A stretch of DNA of 64,000 nt from Crossaster papposus (Eukaryota; Echinodermata; Asteroidea; Velatida; Solasteridae): assembly GCA_037893245.1 (NCBI GenBank), contig JBAIAA010000876.1:328734-392733 (forward strand). The letters are read 5' to 3'. Position 1 is the first letter of the stretch, and every line of letters begins with the position of its first letter. The notes beneath the pieces were generated by a model. The model had not been told where the DNA came from and made no database searches. It worked only from the letters and a program-made list of their open reading frames with translations. A program made the position numbers and the translations under genes. This document shows, piece after piece, positions 20,957 to 31,556 of the stretch.

Positions 20957-22720
20957 ATGGAAGCTATGCGCACTGTTCTTCTCATCGTGTTAATATCGAA
21001 CTTGGCAGAAGGATTTACATGGGATGAATGGTGGAAGGGTACTATCGTGTACCAAATCTACCCGCGTTCCTTCATGGACTCGGACGGAGATGGCGTGGGG
21101 GATCTAGATGGTATCACGTCCCGCCTGGAGTACTTCAACGACATCGGGGTAGGCACCGTATGGCTGAGCCCGGTGTACAAGTCGCCCATGGCCGACTTGG
21201 GCTACGATGTGGCCGATTTCAAAGCTATCGATCCCATATTCGGTACCATGGCTGACTTTGATGAGCTGATCAGTAAGGCACACCGGCTTGGCCTTAAACT
21301 CGTAATGGATTTTGTCCCCAACCACACCAGCGATCAGCACCAGTGGTTTATAGAGAGCAAGAAAAACAAAGACAGCACCAACCGATACAAAGATTACTAT
21401 GTTTGGGTAGACCCGAAGAAGAATTGTTCTGATCCTCCTGAGGAATGCATTCCAAATAACTGGGTGGGTCTGCTGGGCGGTACGGTATGGGAGTGGGTAC
21501 CAGAAAGACAGCAGTTCTATCTGCATCAGTTTCTTAACATTCAGCCAGATCTCAACTATCGTAACCCCGCCGTGCATTTGGAGATGATCAACGTCCTGCG
21601 ATTCTGGCTGGAGAAAGGCGTAGATGGCTTCCGTGTAGACGCAATCAGACACATGTATGAAAGCGAAGGCCTGGAGGATGAACCAACCAACCCCGATTAT
21701 TCGTCTATACAGAGTAAACAGGCCGGTTATGACAGTCTTGTTCACACCAAGACGTTTGATATGCCGGAAGTGCACGACCTTATCTACGAATGGCGAAGCG
21801 TCTTAAATGAATACAGCATGGAACCAAAATACCGGTTCCTGACACTGGAAACTAATGACACTCACAAGACACTTCTCCCGTACTACGGAACTCCGAGTCG
21901 TCCTGAGTCAGATTTTCCTTTCAATTTTGGACTTACTGCACTCAACATAAAGAAACTCAGCGGGACCACAGTCCATCAGCTGGTCAATGCATGGATGGTG
22001 GACCTACCGCATGATGGATGGCCGAACTGGGTGATTGGTAATCATGACTGTTCTCGTATCGCTGATCGAGTGGGAATCAAATACGCACGAGCTTTAAACG
22101 TCTTGAATCTGCTTCTTCCAGGAACCCCTAAAACCTACTACGGAGAAGAGATATGTATGATGAATACTTGGGTCCCACTCAACAAATCCCAGGATCCTTA
22201 TGCAGGCTTAGAAGCTAGCCACTGGAAGGACGGACGAGATCAAGAACGTTCTCCAATGCAATGGGACAGATCGTCGCATGCCGGCTTCAGTACCACTCCC
22301 GGGGATACATGGCTTCCGACCAACCAGAACTACCTCTCAGGAGTCAACATTGCTGACCAAAATGCAGACAACACATCTGCGTTGGCACTCTACAAGAAGC
22401 TAGAAGCACTCCGGAAAGACGAGCCTGCCTTCCAAACCAACCACCTCAAGTACGTCATCGTGAACGACAAGATCTTCTCTTTCCTTCGTATGCCTGATAC
22501 ACCAGGCCTTGATTCCTTCCTAGTCATCATCAACGCTGGTACCTCTGAGTCTACTGATGACTACTCTGCAGCTTTGATGGAAAGTCACCAGTTGAAGATT
22601 GAAGGAAACATCGGGATCATCACGATCAGCAGTAACATGGATCAAGAGAGAGTGTCTCGAGATATGAGCAAGGTCTCTGTCGCAATAGGCGAAGCACTTG
22701 TTATCAAAGTCTCTTTATAG
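20957..22720 (+). CDS. Secreted GH13 alpha-glucosidase (maltase-like)
   Basis: Intact intronless 587-residue protein. The ATG at 20957 is followed by a signal peptide (EAMRTVLLIVLISNLAEG). An in-frame upstream extension has no ATG. The barrel starts at WWKGTIVYQIYPRSF (25-39). Region I is DFVPNH (118-123). The nucleophile is Asp228 in GFRVDAIRH, the acid/base is Glu298 in LTLETND, and the transition-state Asp is Asp364 in GNHDCS. The usual Asn after that motif (HDNF in the sister copies) is replaced by Cys-Ser. This changes the active-site rim and may change substrate preference. A one-residue-shorter stretch follows the ASHWKDGRDQERSPMQWD segment. The C-terminal domain diverges at the end (..GEALVIKVSL). 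There is no C-terminal anchor, so secretion is expected. Confidence 0.9.
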   Translation: MEAMRTVLLIVLISNLAEGFTWDEWWKGTIVYQIYPRSFMDSDGDGVGDLDGITSRLEYFNDIGVGTVWLSPVYKSPMADLGYDVADFKAIDPIFGTMADFDELISKAHRLGLKLVMDFVPNHTSDQHQWFIESKKNKDSTNRYKDYYVWVDPKKNCSDPPEECIPNNWVGLLGGTVWEWVPERQQFYLHQFLNIQPDLNYRNPAVHLEMINVLRFWLEKGVDGFRVDAIRHMYESEGLEDEPTNPDYSSIQSKQAGYDSLVHTKTFDMPEVHDLIYEWRSVLNEYSMEPKYRFLTLETNDTHKTLLPYYGTPSRPESDFPFNFGLTALNIKKLSGTTVHQLVNAWMVDLPHDGWPNWVIGNHDCSRIADRVGIKYARALNVLNLLLPGTPKTYYGEEICMMNTWVPLNKSQDPYAGLEASHWKDGRDQERSPMQWDRSSHAGFSTTPGDTWLPTNQNYLSGVNIADQNADNTSALALYKKLEALRKDEPAFQTNHLKYVIVNDKIFSFLRMPDTPGLDSFLVIINAGTSESTDDYSAALMESHQLKIEGNIGIITISSNMDQERVSRDMSKVSVAIGEALVIKVSL

Positions 22721-23520
22721 GGTATACAATCCGTCCCTAGCTGTGAAGAGCGAGGCTCTATCGACCCATCAGGTTAAAACCATAAGGCCCGTTCTTACAG
22801 CCAGGCAGAAAAAGACAGAATGATTCTTTCAATGGACATTAATAATTATTTGATGCAATGCCAAATGCAGCACTTTCTTGAGGACAAATTCTGTTCGCTT
22901 GGTTGCTCAACTACGAAATCATTTGCAGTTTTATTTATGTCGCCTTACTCGTTTCTATTTTGAGTGGTAATTTATAAGAAATTATATAAAATTGTAGATC
23001 AAACTTATTTTGCGGTTGACAGTAAAACGGTGAAAATTTTATCTGATACATAGAGTAAATCGAAGTACTGTTGGGGTTTTAGCGCCAGGATTATGATGAC
23101 ATTGACTTAGCCCAGCCGAGGGATTGTTTTTCACGAACCTCGATCCGAGATTGAATTAGGCCGGCATCTGATGGTAGTACACCCTATTTCCGGCTTCGGG
23201 GCGTGTTTATCCGTCATTCGTTTCGAATTCCGGAAAAAAACCACGTTGCGTGTATAATGTACATGTACGTCAAATGACGCGAACTCACGGCACGGCCCAG
23301 CTCTCGCAATACATGTACCTATAAAAGCTGGTTCGTACTTCACGCGAAAACAAATGCGATGCAGATTTGCCGTCAGGAAACATTCGCTGCGAAAATTCGC
23401 CAAGTTAAAATGTGTTCAACTTTTACGAAATCGCAAGCCCCAAATTTACATTGGCCTTCGCTTTCGTGCCGAGTATGAAACTACGAAGCGGGTGATTTTG
23501 TTTTATCTCTCAATTCAGCT
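22721..23520. other. Intergenic
   Basis: No gene seen. The segment around 23110-23240, with CTCGATCCGA and TTTCCGGC followed by CGTCATTCGTTT, weakly resembles 58640-58810 and may be another dispersed repeat. Confidence 0.35.
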
Positions 23521-23935
23521 AACTCGTACGAACGACTTATATGCCGTACGTACGACTTATGTCTCGTACATACGACTCAAATGTAACTCGCACGTACGAC
23601 TTATTTGTCGCACGTATGGCCTATGTCGTACGTGCGACTTATATGTCGTACGCACGACGTATATCTCGTACGTGTGACTGAATTACATGTAACTCGTACG
23701 TACGACTTATATCTCGTTATGAATTGTAACTCTTGTGTGTATACGACTTATGAAGTCTAAGTCAGGTCATCTTATTTTAATCACTTTCTAATATAAGCGG
23801 TCTGCAGTATCTATATCCAAAGATGGCGGACAAACTTAATTGTGCACCTGTTACTGAATGAGGAGCCGTTATGTATAAGTCTTACGTACTACTTATGTCT
23901 TATACGACTTAAGTCGTACTTACGACATAATACTG
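23521..23935. repeat. Degenerate CGTACGTACGACTTAT minisatellite
   Basis: About nine variants of a 19-24-base unit built on (T)CGTACGTACGACTTATAT occupy 23521-23720, with two or three decayed copies near 23875-23935. The core CGTACG is self-complementary, so the array can fold into many small hairpins. Confidence 0.75.
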
Positions 23936-23962
23936 AGAGATAATTTTCACCATGTCACTATT

Positions 23963-24209
23963 CAGGGGCCAATTTCATAGAGCTGCCTAAGCACAAATGT
24001 TTGCTTGAAGTACAAAAGCCCTTGCTTAATAAATCAGATAAGGAGCCAAAATTCCATGTGATTGTTATGCTAAGCTAACAACAGCTGAATGCCTACCACA
24101 AATAATATACATCACATGAAGTTGTGGCTGGTAAGCTGGTTTTACTAAGCAAGAATGTTTTTGCTTAAGCAATATTTTTCCTTAAGCTGCTCTATGAAAT
24201 TGGCCTCTG
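23963..24209. mobile_element. MITE with CAGGGGCCAATTTCA ends
   Basis: The left end CAGGGGCCAATTTCATAGAG is the inverted form of CTCTATGAAATTGGCCTCTG at the right end, apart from one mismatch. Subterminal inverted copies of TTGCTTAAGCA-type sequence follow. Length is 247 bases, non-coding. A second member lies at 55025-55268. Confidence 0.85.
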
Positions 24210-24675
24210 CTTCGTATGAACCGACTTTAATACAATCGAAACAAAATGGTTGCACTCTCCTTGGGAATGAAACTCGCTGCTGTCGTTCCCATGGTTCGTA
24301 TTAGATTGCAGGCGTTCAAATTAATGTATTATACCCGACATTTTCATATTAACACATCCTAAGTTGAAGTTATGTCATTCGGTTCAAGTGATCATCCAAT
24401 TTAGCAGTAGGTTTGGTTAAGGGTAATTGTTTGCACGAGATTCTTATTCTTTTGTATTCGTTTACTCGTATTCTGTTTAAAAGGCAAGATTCGAGGCATT
24501 AACGTTCCGACTTTCGACTGCTATCTGCTATTATATCCTTTTAATCTATAGAAATGAACATGTAAACTAGTGTTACGGGAAAATCGAATTAAACGTAAAG
24601 ATCGACGTGTATTCATGAACTGTTGCTCTTTTGTGTTCTGTTTCAAATTGTTGACCTTTTACTCTTCTATTTTTT

Positions 24676-24735
24676 AAAGTGAACAAAGAAATTGGCAAGG
24701 TGGGACTCGAGCCTGCGAGATTCTTTGTTCACTTT
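24676..24735. repeat. Perfect 15-bp inverted repeat with 30-bp spacer
   Basis: AAAGTGAACAAAGAA (24676-24690) is perfectly inverted at 24721-24735. The spacer contains TGGGACTCGAGCCTGCGA, which looks like a tRNA T-arm/box B region, but no full cloverleaf can be drawn. Confidence 0.6.
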
Positions 24736-24813
24736 GAAATGTATGCAAATTAAAAATTGCTATCCGTGTTTTCTTACATCTCTTACATTTTGATTTAATT
24801 AGCGTGAACAATA

Positions 24814-25406
24814 TTAAAGGAGCACTATGTCCTGAAATCCCCGAAAATGTCATGTTTTGGTTTGTTTACTTATCCTATTTCAAGCAAAATTATAGTTGAA
24901 AGGGAAACCAACCTAATGTGTTATCATTTCCAAGAAAATACGAACAAACCAGGTTGTTTACGTTTGACGCGGCGAACATTTTAGGGTATTCGTACACACG
25001 CATTTCCAATTATCGAGCCATCAGGAAATTATGGGCTGTATCTCGTATCAGCGCAGTGACTACATCAGACTGGTGCCGCAAACCTTGCATTAAATACACG
25101 ACTGATATCATACTGATAATTAAGGTTACATGCCACTGATACGTGTGTTGATATCAGCATCGCCGCAGCTACATACGTTGTCATGGTATCGCGACTGGCA
25201 CCCAAACAGCTCGAGTTTGGGGGGTCAGAAAAACGACCCTAGAAACTCGTTCTACACAAGAATAACACAAACGCCCAGTTTGTTTAAAGGATGACTGTGC
25301 GGATGTTTATATCCTACTTTTTAATGCTCTTTCCGATAAACATTATTGCGTTCAAAACGCAATTTGTAGAGCAATTGGTCGAATCCAGGACATAGTGCCC
25401 CTTTAA
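24814..25406. mobile_element. MITE with TTAAAGGNGCACTATGTCCTG ends
   Basis: The left end TTAAAGGAGCACTATGTCCTG is inverted at the right as CAGGACATAGTGCCCCTTTAA. The right half is clearly related, in inverted orientation, to the left half of the element at 57990-58467, including a conserved GGAAAGAGCATTTAAAAGTA-like block. Length 593 bases, non-coding. Confidence 0.85.
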
Positions 25407-26181
25407 AGAAATACGACCATAAAGAAAGAAATTAATGATCAACAATGCATTTGTTTTTATTAAGCGGAGAATGTATAAACACCTAATTAAGTGGTATTAG
25501 TGACAGTACACACGCACAACACATAAAGGCAAACGGCGCCGAACTTGACTTACATTGCAGAATTGATGTATAAACACAGCCGTCATCTATTCACGTGACA
25601 CGTACTAGAACTACTCATTCAATTCTATTAATGAAACTTTGTAAAATTTACATTGTATAAACCTTGCAATCGTATCCCTGGTGACAATACAGAGGCTATG
25701 GTGCAGAACTCGATTTACATTTCGGAATTGATATTCATTATTATATAAATACAGGCGTCTATCCACGTGTCACATACGTATTATTGAGAGCAAAATAAAA
25801 AAACCGAAAATGGGGCATTTGGGAGACATCTCCATAGAGACGTGCACAAAATTTTTCATTCTTTATTGTAACCTAACCCGTTTTTACCTAGAGCTTTTTC
25901 CACTAAATTTCATATTTATGCATTTTGGACCCTACTCTATCAATCTAGACTGTAAAAAAACCAAAAATATCGTTTTTTTAAGGTAGCTGGGGAATTAGGG
26001 AGACACTAAAATGTCTCCCTAAGTCCAATGTCTCCCAAATACCTAAAAACTTACGCTAAAATGTCTCCCGAAGGTGCTCATTGTAAATATAATACAAGGC
26101 ATTTATATGGCGCTCTACAAAGATCACAGCGCCTAAAAATCAACATGCAACACACACATACACAAAAATATTATATATTTA
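25407..26181. other. Intergenic
   Basis: AT-rich with no gene recognised. TGTCTCCC occurs several times between 25820 and 26070 without forming a regular array. Confidence 0.4.
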
Positions 26182-26962
26182 TCAACAAATGGGAAATAAG
26201 TGTGTTTTGAGTAGGCGCTTGAAGATCGCAATGGACACCGCTTCCCTGATAATAACCGGCAGTTGATTCCACAGATTCGGAGCAGCAACAAAGAATGAGC
26301 TATCCCCGGCTTTCTTGTTGGAGCGAGGAACAACCAGTCGGGTGACATCAGAAGAAGAGCGGAGTCTCATGCGATCTCAAGGTCTCTATTTGTTATAAAA
26401 AGCGAGATTATCAGTAATGTAGCTTGGGAATTGACCATTGCTAAATTTATATACATACAAAAGGATTTTGAACACGATTCTTTCTTTGACAGGGAGCTAG
26501 TGAAGCGAGCGCAGTAAGTGACCAGATGAATTTTCTCTGCCGCATGAAATCACAAGACGCGCAGCTTTATTTTGAAGACGCTGTACACGTCTTATGTCGA
26601 CTTCCCTGGCACCGTGTAGCAATGAGTTGGCATAGTCAATACGAGAAAGAACCAAAGATCTAACAGCATTTTGGCAATGAGTGAGAAACCGGCGATAATG
26701 CAGAATCAAGTGTAACCCCTAGATTCTTAGCAGTGTTGGAGGGCTTAATACATGTGTCTCCAAGTGTTAACGCAATATGTGGTAATTTGTTGATGACTGT
26801 CGGTGAAGCAAAAACAAAGAATTCAGTTTTGTCTTGATTTAGCTGAAACATTTTATGGACCATCCAAGTATTGATCTTAGAAATATAAGTGGAAAGATTA
26901 GTGAGCGTACGAATAGAATCATCAGCCACTTTGGGGTCAAATTTTGCATAGAGCTGGGTATC
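26182..26962 (-). pseudogene. 3' half of a CR1/L2-type non-LTR retrotransposon
   Basis: Read right to left, the segment begins with DTQLYAKFDP, the continuation of a reverse transcriptase after its YAD catalytic motif. It goes on through the thumb (WMVHKMFQLNQDKTEFF, then LGVTLDSALS) and ends in the typical C-terminal block APNLWNQLP and IFKRLLKTHLF. Several frameshifts and stops are present. The missing 5' half lies 3.6 kb away at 30571-31556. The two parts were separated by the insertion of another retrotransposon. Confidence 0.85.
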
Positions 26963-27160
26963 TTTCATTTCATTTCATTTATTATTTCTCAGGTGAACAA
27001 GAACATGACAAAATACAATGCATAAGTAACAAAATACAATACATAGAGTACAGGACGAGACTGATAACATCCCTGAAGGATTGCCAAAAAGCGAACCTAA
27101 TCACTATCTGGTGGCTCTCCCATAATGCTATCAGTTATCGACAGTTACAGTTAAACTTAC

Positions 27161-27786
27161 AGTGATCTTTTGTACAAGTTGTTGGTTATTTTTCTTTACT
27201 TCTATGATAATATCCTTAGATTCCTTACAATAATTACGTGACTGGTATTTACAAAATACCACTTGGGGAAAATAACGAGGACGAAGTTAATTATGCCCGA
27301 AGTCGAATTATCCCAGGTTTTGGAAAAAAAGTGCCCAAGCTATGAAGAATGTTAGCAGAAACTTCTTGCGGAAGAGTGTCCCAGATACGAGGGAATTTAA
27401 CAAACAGAGACTGGCGGGAAAACAATGGTACGTGCTGATTGGTGGGAAAATTTAACTAAGATTGTGGTACAAACATTTTGCAGCAAACACAGTGATCATT
27501 TGTACAAGTTGTTGATTATTTTTCTTAAAAACAATGATAAAGTCCTTAGAGTACAGAATACAATTACATGACTGGTATTTACAAAATACCACTTAGAAAA
27601 CATATGAGGACAGAGTTAATTATGCCCGAAGTCAAATTTTCTCAGGTTTTGAATAAAAGTGCCCAAGCTATAAAGAATGCTATTAGAAACTTCTTGCGGG
27701 AGAGTGTCCCAGATGCGAGGAAATTTAACAAACAGAGACTGGTGGAAAGCATTTGTACGTGCTGATTAGTGAGAAAATTTAACTAA
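27161..27786. repeat. 330-bp direct repeat, two copies, in the retrotransposon 3' region
   Basis: Copies start at AGTGATCTTTTGTACAAG (27161) and AGTGATCATTTGTACAAG (27491), about 330 bases apart and mostly alike. On the minus strand each contains a frame reading SLFVKFPRIWDTLPQEV, which resembles the extreme C-terminus of Jockey/CR1-type ORF2. So the duplicated unit is the ORF end plus 3' UTR. Each copy also holds a GGTATTT/AAATACC mini-hairpin. The sequence GTGGTACAAACATTTTGCA at the end of copy 1 recurs near 28495 inside the ORF, marking the duplication source. Confidence 0.75.
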
Positions 27787-28342
27787 GTCTGTGTGACGTG
27801 TATACCCTCAGTCAAACGGCCAGCCTCCAAAGGGTGGACAAAAACTATGTGTTTGTTTATATTTTTTTTTTTTTTCAGTCAATGGAGCTGTCCTTTTTTT
27901 TCATCTATCCCTAGACCCTGCTGAATGGACTGGGAAAAAAATTCTAACCCAGGAGGTCATTCAGGGGGTGAAAAAAAAAAAACCATCCCTTCAAAATAAT
28001 GGTTTTGGCCAAAAGCCATAGAGTTGTGCAAACAAATCGAAATCTGATCCCTTTGTGTATAGCCGCTGTCAAAAAAAGTCTCTGACATCTCTTTGAGCGG
28101 CCTTGGGGTAGATAACAAACACAGCTGTGACCCAGACATCCCCTGGGGGGTAGTTAGAGCTGTTGGTCGTTTTTATTTGTACAGTGTGTATCCTATTGCT
28201 GTTTCATGTATGTATTGCGCAATACTGATTTCAATGTTTACATGCTTGCAATGGATGTCCTTAAAAAAATACATAAAATAGCCAGAATGTTTAAATCTTT
28301 GATATGTGTGTCCAGGGTCCTTATATCCATCTGTTCAAACCA
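27787..28342. other. Unassigned insert within the retrotransposon 3' region
   Basis: T-rich and A-rich stretches without coding potential. It interrupts the continuity between the reverse transcriptase C-terminus (28343) and the duplicated ORF end, so it may be a further insertion. No clear termini are seen. Confidence 0.35.
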
Positions 28343-30129
28343 TTAGAACAAGATTTGGGCCCCCCCAACACAGTTATTTACCCTCCAACATAAAATGCCT
28401 ACCGATGGATCCCCGTAGTGCCTCCCTGAAAAAAATTTTAGGTGGTGCCTCCGAGGGTTAACACTTAGATAATTAAAAACAGGGGTGTCAAAATTGTGGT
28501 ACAAACATTTTGCAACAAACACAGTGGAAAGAAAGTTAAACCTAGTCATGATGTAAGGAAGTCCCAGTCTGGTGCAACGGTCGGAGTACTCAATGCTGAC
28601 TCTGTCTCTAACAAAGTTGTATCTTCGTGGAAGACCCAGACAGCCCCGAGTAAATCTACGCTGAACTCTCTCCAAGGAGTTTTGTTCGGTGAGAGAACCT
28701 GGGCACCAGACTGGGACAGCATACTCCATGATTGGCCGGACTAAGGCACGATACAATTTGACAAGCAGAGTAGGTTCTCTACATTTTACCAATCTTCTTA
28801 TGAATCCATTCATTCTATTTACCTTAGACACTACTTTACTTATGTGAAGCTTCCATGTAAGATCATGTGAAATTACAACACCAAGGTATTTATATTGCTC
28901 AACTGATTCTAGGGTTTGCATACCGATATACTGTAGGTTGGTTTAGGTGGATTTGAGCGGGTGATTGACATTACTTTGCATTTATTCGTGTTAAGTTTCA
29001 TTTTGTTCAGTGCACACCATGTGTCAATTTGGATTAGGTCATTCTGTAGAGTTATTTCGTCATCAGTGCTGTGAATAATTCTATAGATAACAGTGTCATC
29101 TGCATACTGTCGCATTTGAGAGTTGACACAGAAAGGTAAATCAAATGCAAATATGTTAAAAAGGAGTGGGCCCAGTACAAAGCCTTGTGGCACACCTGAC
29201 CAAACTGGGACCCAATCAGAATGGCATGTTCCCTGAAATTGTACACGTTGTTTTCGGTCACTCAGGTATGATTGAAACCATTGACGAGCCACACCGCACA
29301 CACCGTATTTATGCAGTTTATCGAGAAGGACCTTATGACTGACACGGTCAAATGCCTTTGACCAGTCTAAGAAAACCGCATCAATACGGGGTGGGTGGGG
29401 CTGGTCAATGGCTTGAGCCCAGTCATGATACAATGTAGTCAGCTGAGTTGCAGTGGAACGTTGTTGTAGAAAGCCATGTTGGCAGTCAGAGATTATACCA
29501 CCCCTGTACATGTGGTAAGTAAGTCGATTAGAAACAATTTTCTCAAGACATTTTCCTACAATAGAACAAAGAGAAATTGGCCTATAATTGCTTGGATTAT
29601 GGGGGTCACCAGACTTATGTATGGGGACAATATTGGCTAGTTTCCATTCGCTCGGAATTTTCCCAGTTGAGAGTGACAAGTTGAAAATCTTACAAAGGGG
29701 ATGAGACAAGGCATCGGCGGCAATCTTGAGTAGTGTCGGAGAGATATCGTCTGGACCTTGAGATTTATGAGTTTCAAGAGCTTTAAGAATTTTGTAAACT
29801 TCAGTGGGATTTGTCTCAATGGAAACTAATCGAGATTTGCAATTGTCATGGCAATCCTGGATTGGTTCAAGTTGGGGTTCTTTAGTGAAATTCTTCTGAA
29901 AGTTCAGACAGAATTCCTTGGCAATAGCAGTATAATCATTGATAATTTGGTCACCAATACGAAAGCTGGTTACTGACGATGTTTTGCGGCTTGAACTGAC
30001 CAGAGACCAGAACCGTTTTGGATTTGAAGAACAATTTTGGGCCAGATCTTGAATGTACTTACTGTATGATTTTCGGATGTGGTAATTCAACTGATTGCGC
30101 AGTGCTTTGTACTTAGTCCACAAAGCCAC
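28343..30129 (-). pseudogene. Non-LTR retrotransposon reverse transcriptase (ORF2)
   Basis: A 406-residue frame (30129-28909) followed by an overlapping, frameshifted 192-residue frame (28921-28343) encodes the reverse transcriptase that copies element RNA at the chromosomal target. Visible motifs in order are: IVPIHKSGDPHNPSNYRPIS, LDWSKAFDRVSH with the first catalytic Asp, GVPQGFVLGPLLF, and the catalytic pair in QYADDTVIY. These are followed by KMKLNTNKCKVM and, in the second frame, KYLGVVISHDLTW and AVPVWCPG. The break between the two frames, the lack of an intact endonuclease upstream and the truncated 5' end make autonomous activity impossible. The catalytic YADD box is intact. Confidence 0.9.
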
Positions 30130-30288
30130 ATTGCCCTTGTTTCGAGTAGCAGTCTTGTAGGCACGGTTTTTCTCTTTGGAAAGGGAAACAATTTCATGAG
30201 AGATCCATGGTTGTCTCCGGTTGCCCCTTTGTTTGGCAATGGGAACTAAATCAGAGACTGCAGCAAATAAGAGATCCTTAAAGTTTGA

Positions 30289-30555
30289 CTAGGAAGTGTC
30301 TATGTCTAGTTCCGGAGATAGGTAAGTGTCCCATGGAATTTTGCAAAGGGTGGATACTAGCTCGGCTTGATCCGCTTTGTGGTATTGAACAAATGTGCGT
30401 TTTAATGGTCTGGGCTTTACCTTGGTAGAAATACCAAATGAGATGCCATTATGATCACTACTCGCCAGAGCCGGGCCAATTGATATGTTATTAATCAGGT
30501 TCGGAGAGTTGCTGAAAATGAGGTCTAATGTGGTGCCATTGGAAGTGCTGTTTGG
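30289..30555 (-). pseudogene. Remnant of an apurinic-type endonuclease domain
   Basis: The frame reads STSNGTTLDLIFSNSP and then ASSDHNGI, the C-terminal end of the AP-like endonuclease of Jockey/CR1-type elements; the SDH box carries the catalytic His. Upstream parts of the domain are absent because the element is 5'-truncated. A stop or frame break separates it from the reverse transcriptase frame. Confidence 0.8.
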
Positions 30556-30570
30556 ATGCAAACGGGTAAC

Positions 30571-31556
30571 GTCAGCATAAACATGAACATTTAGATTGTG
30601 TTCTCTGATGATATATGAGATCACCAACTGGATGAGTGCGTTTGTTTATGGTGTAAATGGAAGACACATACCTGGCGACACGAAGGTGAATTGGGGTTAG
30701 GGTTAGAATCGAGGACGACCTCGATTGAGATTCGTGTACAAAACCAATGAGAGCCGTCGGAAAAAGCTAAGTACAAACAAAGGAAATTTTCGAGAGGAAC
30801 AAAGGAAACTCCTCAATTTACACCATAAACAAACCTGTGTGTACATGGTGAAACACTGTGGGACTATTACTGAGCCTTTGGGTACCGAAATTCTTAAAAC
30901 ATGCTCAGAGGATTGAACAGTCTTGATGGATACTATAGTACGGCGTCCATTGAGATAAGACATGAACCAGGACTTAGTGGCACCTGTAATACCAAAAAAG
31001 TCTCAAGTCTGTCAAGAAGTATTCCATGATCAATAGTATCAAATGCTGCTGACATGTCAAGTAAAACCAAGAGAACAACTTTGTTTTTATCTAGGGATTG
31101 CAAGATGTAATTTTTCACCAAGGCAGTCTTATTACTGTTGTGAGATTTATATGCTGACTGGAACTTTTCACCGAGATTGTTGTTTTTAACATGATTTGTA
31201 ACTTGACATGACGCAGCCTTTTCAATTACTTTTCCAATGAATTTGATATTTGAAACAGGTCGATAACTCTTAAAGGCATTGGGATCGAGGGTGCGTTTCT
31301 TAAGAACAGGGTGACAGGTAACGTACGTGTCTAGTGAACACGACTTGTTAGACAGTTGCCTAATGAGTTTTTCAACGTCAGATTTGGTGAGAATCTTGAA
31401 ATTAGGCAAATTTATGCTAGGATCTAATTGAAACTGACATGGTATAGTATCTGAGCGGACAGAAGCTTCAGATGTAACCTTAGATCGGATTTGCTCAACT
31501 TTGTCAACGAAAAAGGACATAAAACTATCAGCATGCAAGTTCAGATTCAGAGTCAC
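30571..31556 (-). pseudogene. 5' half of a CR1/L2-type non-LTR retrotransposon, with a MITE inside
   Basis: Read right to left, this is the N-terminal part of a reverse transcriptase: FKSYRPVSNIKFIGKVIEKA, then EKFQSAYKSHNSNKTALVK, then LLDMSAAFDTIDHGILLDRL, then SYLNGRRTIVSI and PKGSVIVPQCFTMYT. There it is broken by the MITE at 30640-30834. It resumes with VISYIIREHNLNVHVYAD and is broken again at 30570 by the other retrotransposon. Frame damage is extensive. The second half is at 26182-26962. Confidence 0.85.
30640..30834. mobile_element. MITE with GTTTGTTTATGG inverted ends, inside the L2 element
   Basis: 195 bases with GTTTGTTTATGGTGTAAAT at the left and the exact inverted form ATTTACACCATAAACAAAC at the right. 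The interior holds GGGGTTAGGGTTAG, which is telomere-like by chance or by family, and CCAATGAGAGCCGTCGG. It interrupts a reverse transcriptase reading frame. Two relatives are at 17551-17674 and 32957-33158. Confidence 0.9.

Larger units (their letters stand above)
26963..30570 (-). mobile_element. 5'-truncated Jockey/CR1-like non-LTR retrotransposon inserted in the L2 element
   Basis: Order on the minus strand is: end of an endonuclease domain (30555 to about 30290), reverse transcriptase (30129-28909), a C-terminal region (28921-28343), and a 3' region with a 330-bp direct repeat. The element ends in a short AATGA-type tail near 26965-26990. Its left and right borders fall exactly between codons of the broken host element's YAD|D motif. 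The 5' end is missing up to the middle of the endonuclease, as is usual for target-primed reverse transcription. A clear target-site duplication is not visible. Confidence 0.85.

Noticed and set aside
30690-30705. Interstitial telomere or chromosome-fusion site (GGGTTAGGGTTAG)
   Set aside because: Only two units, and it recurs at the same place inside two other copies of a MITE, so it belongs to that element.
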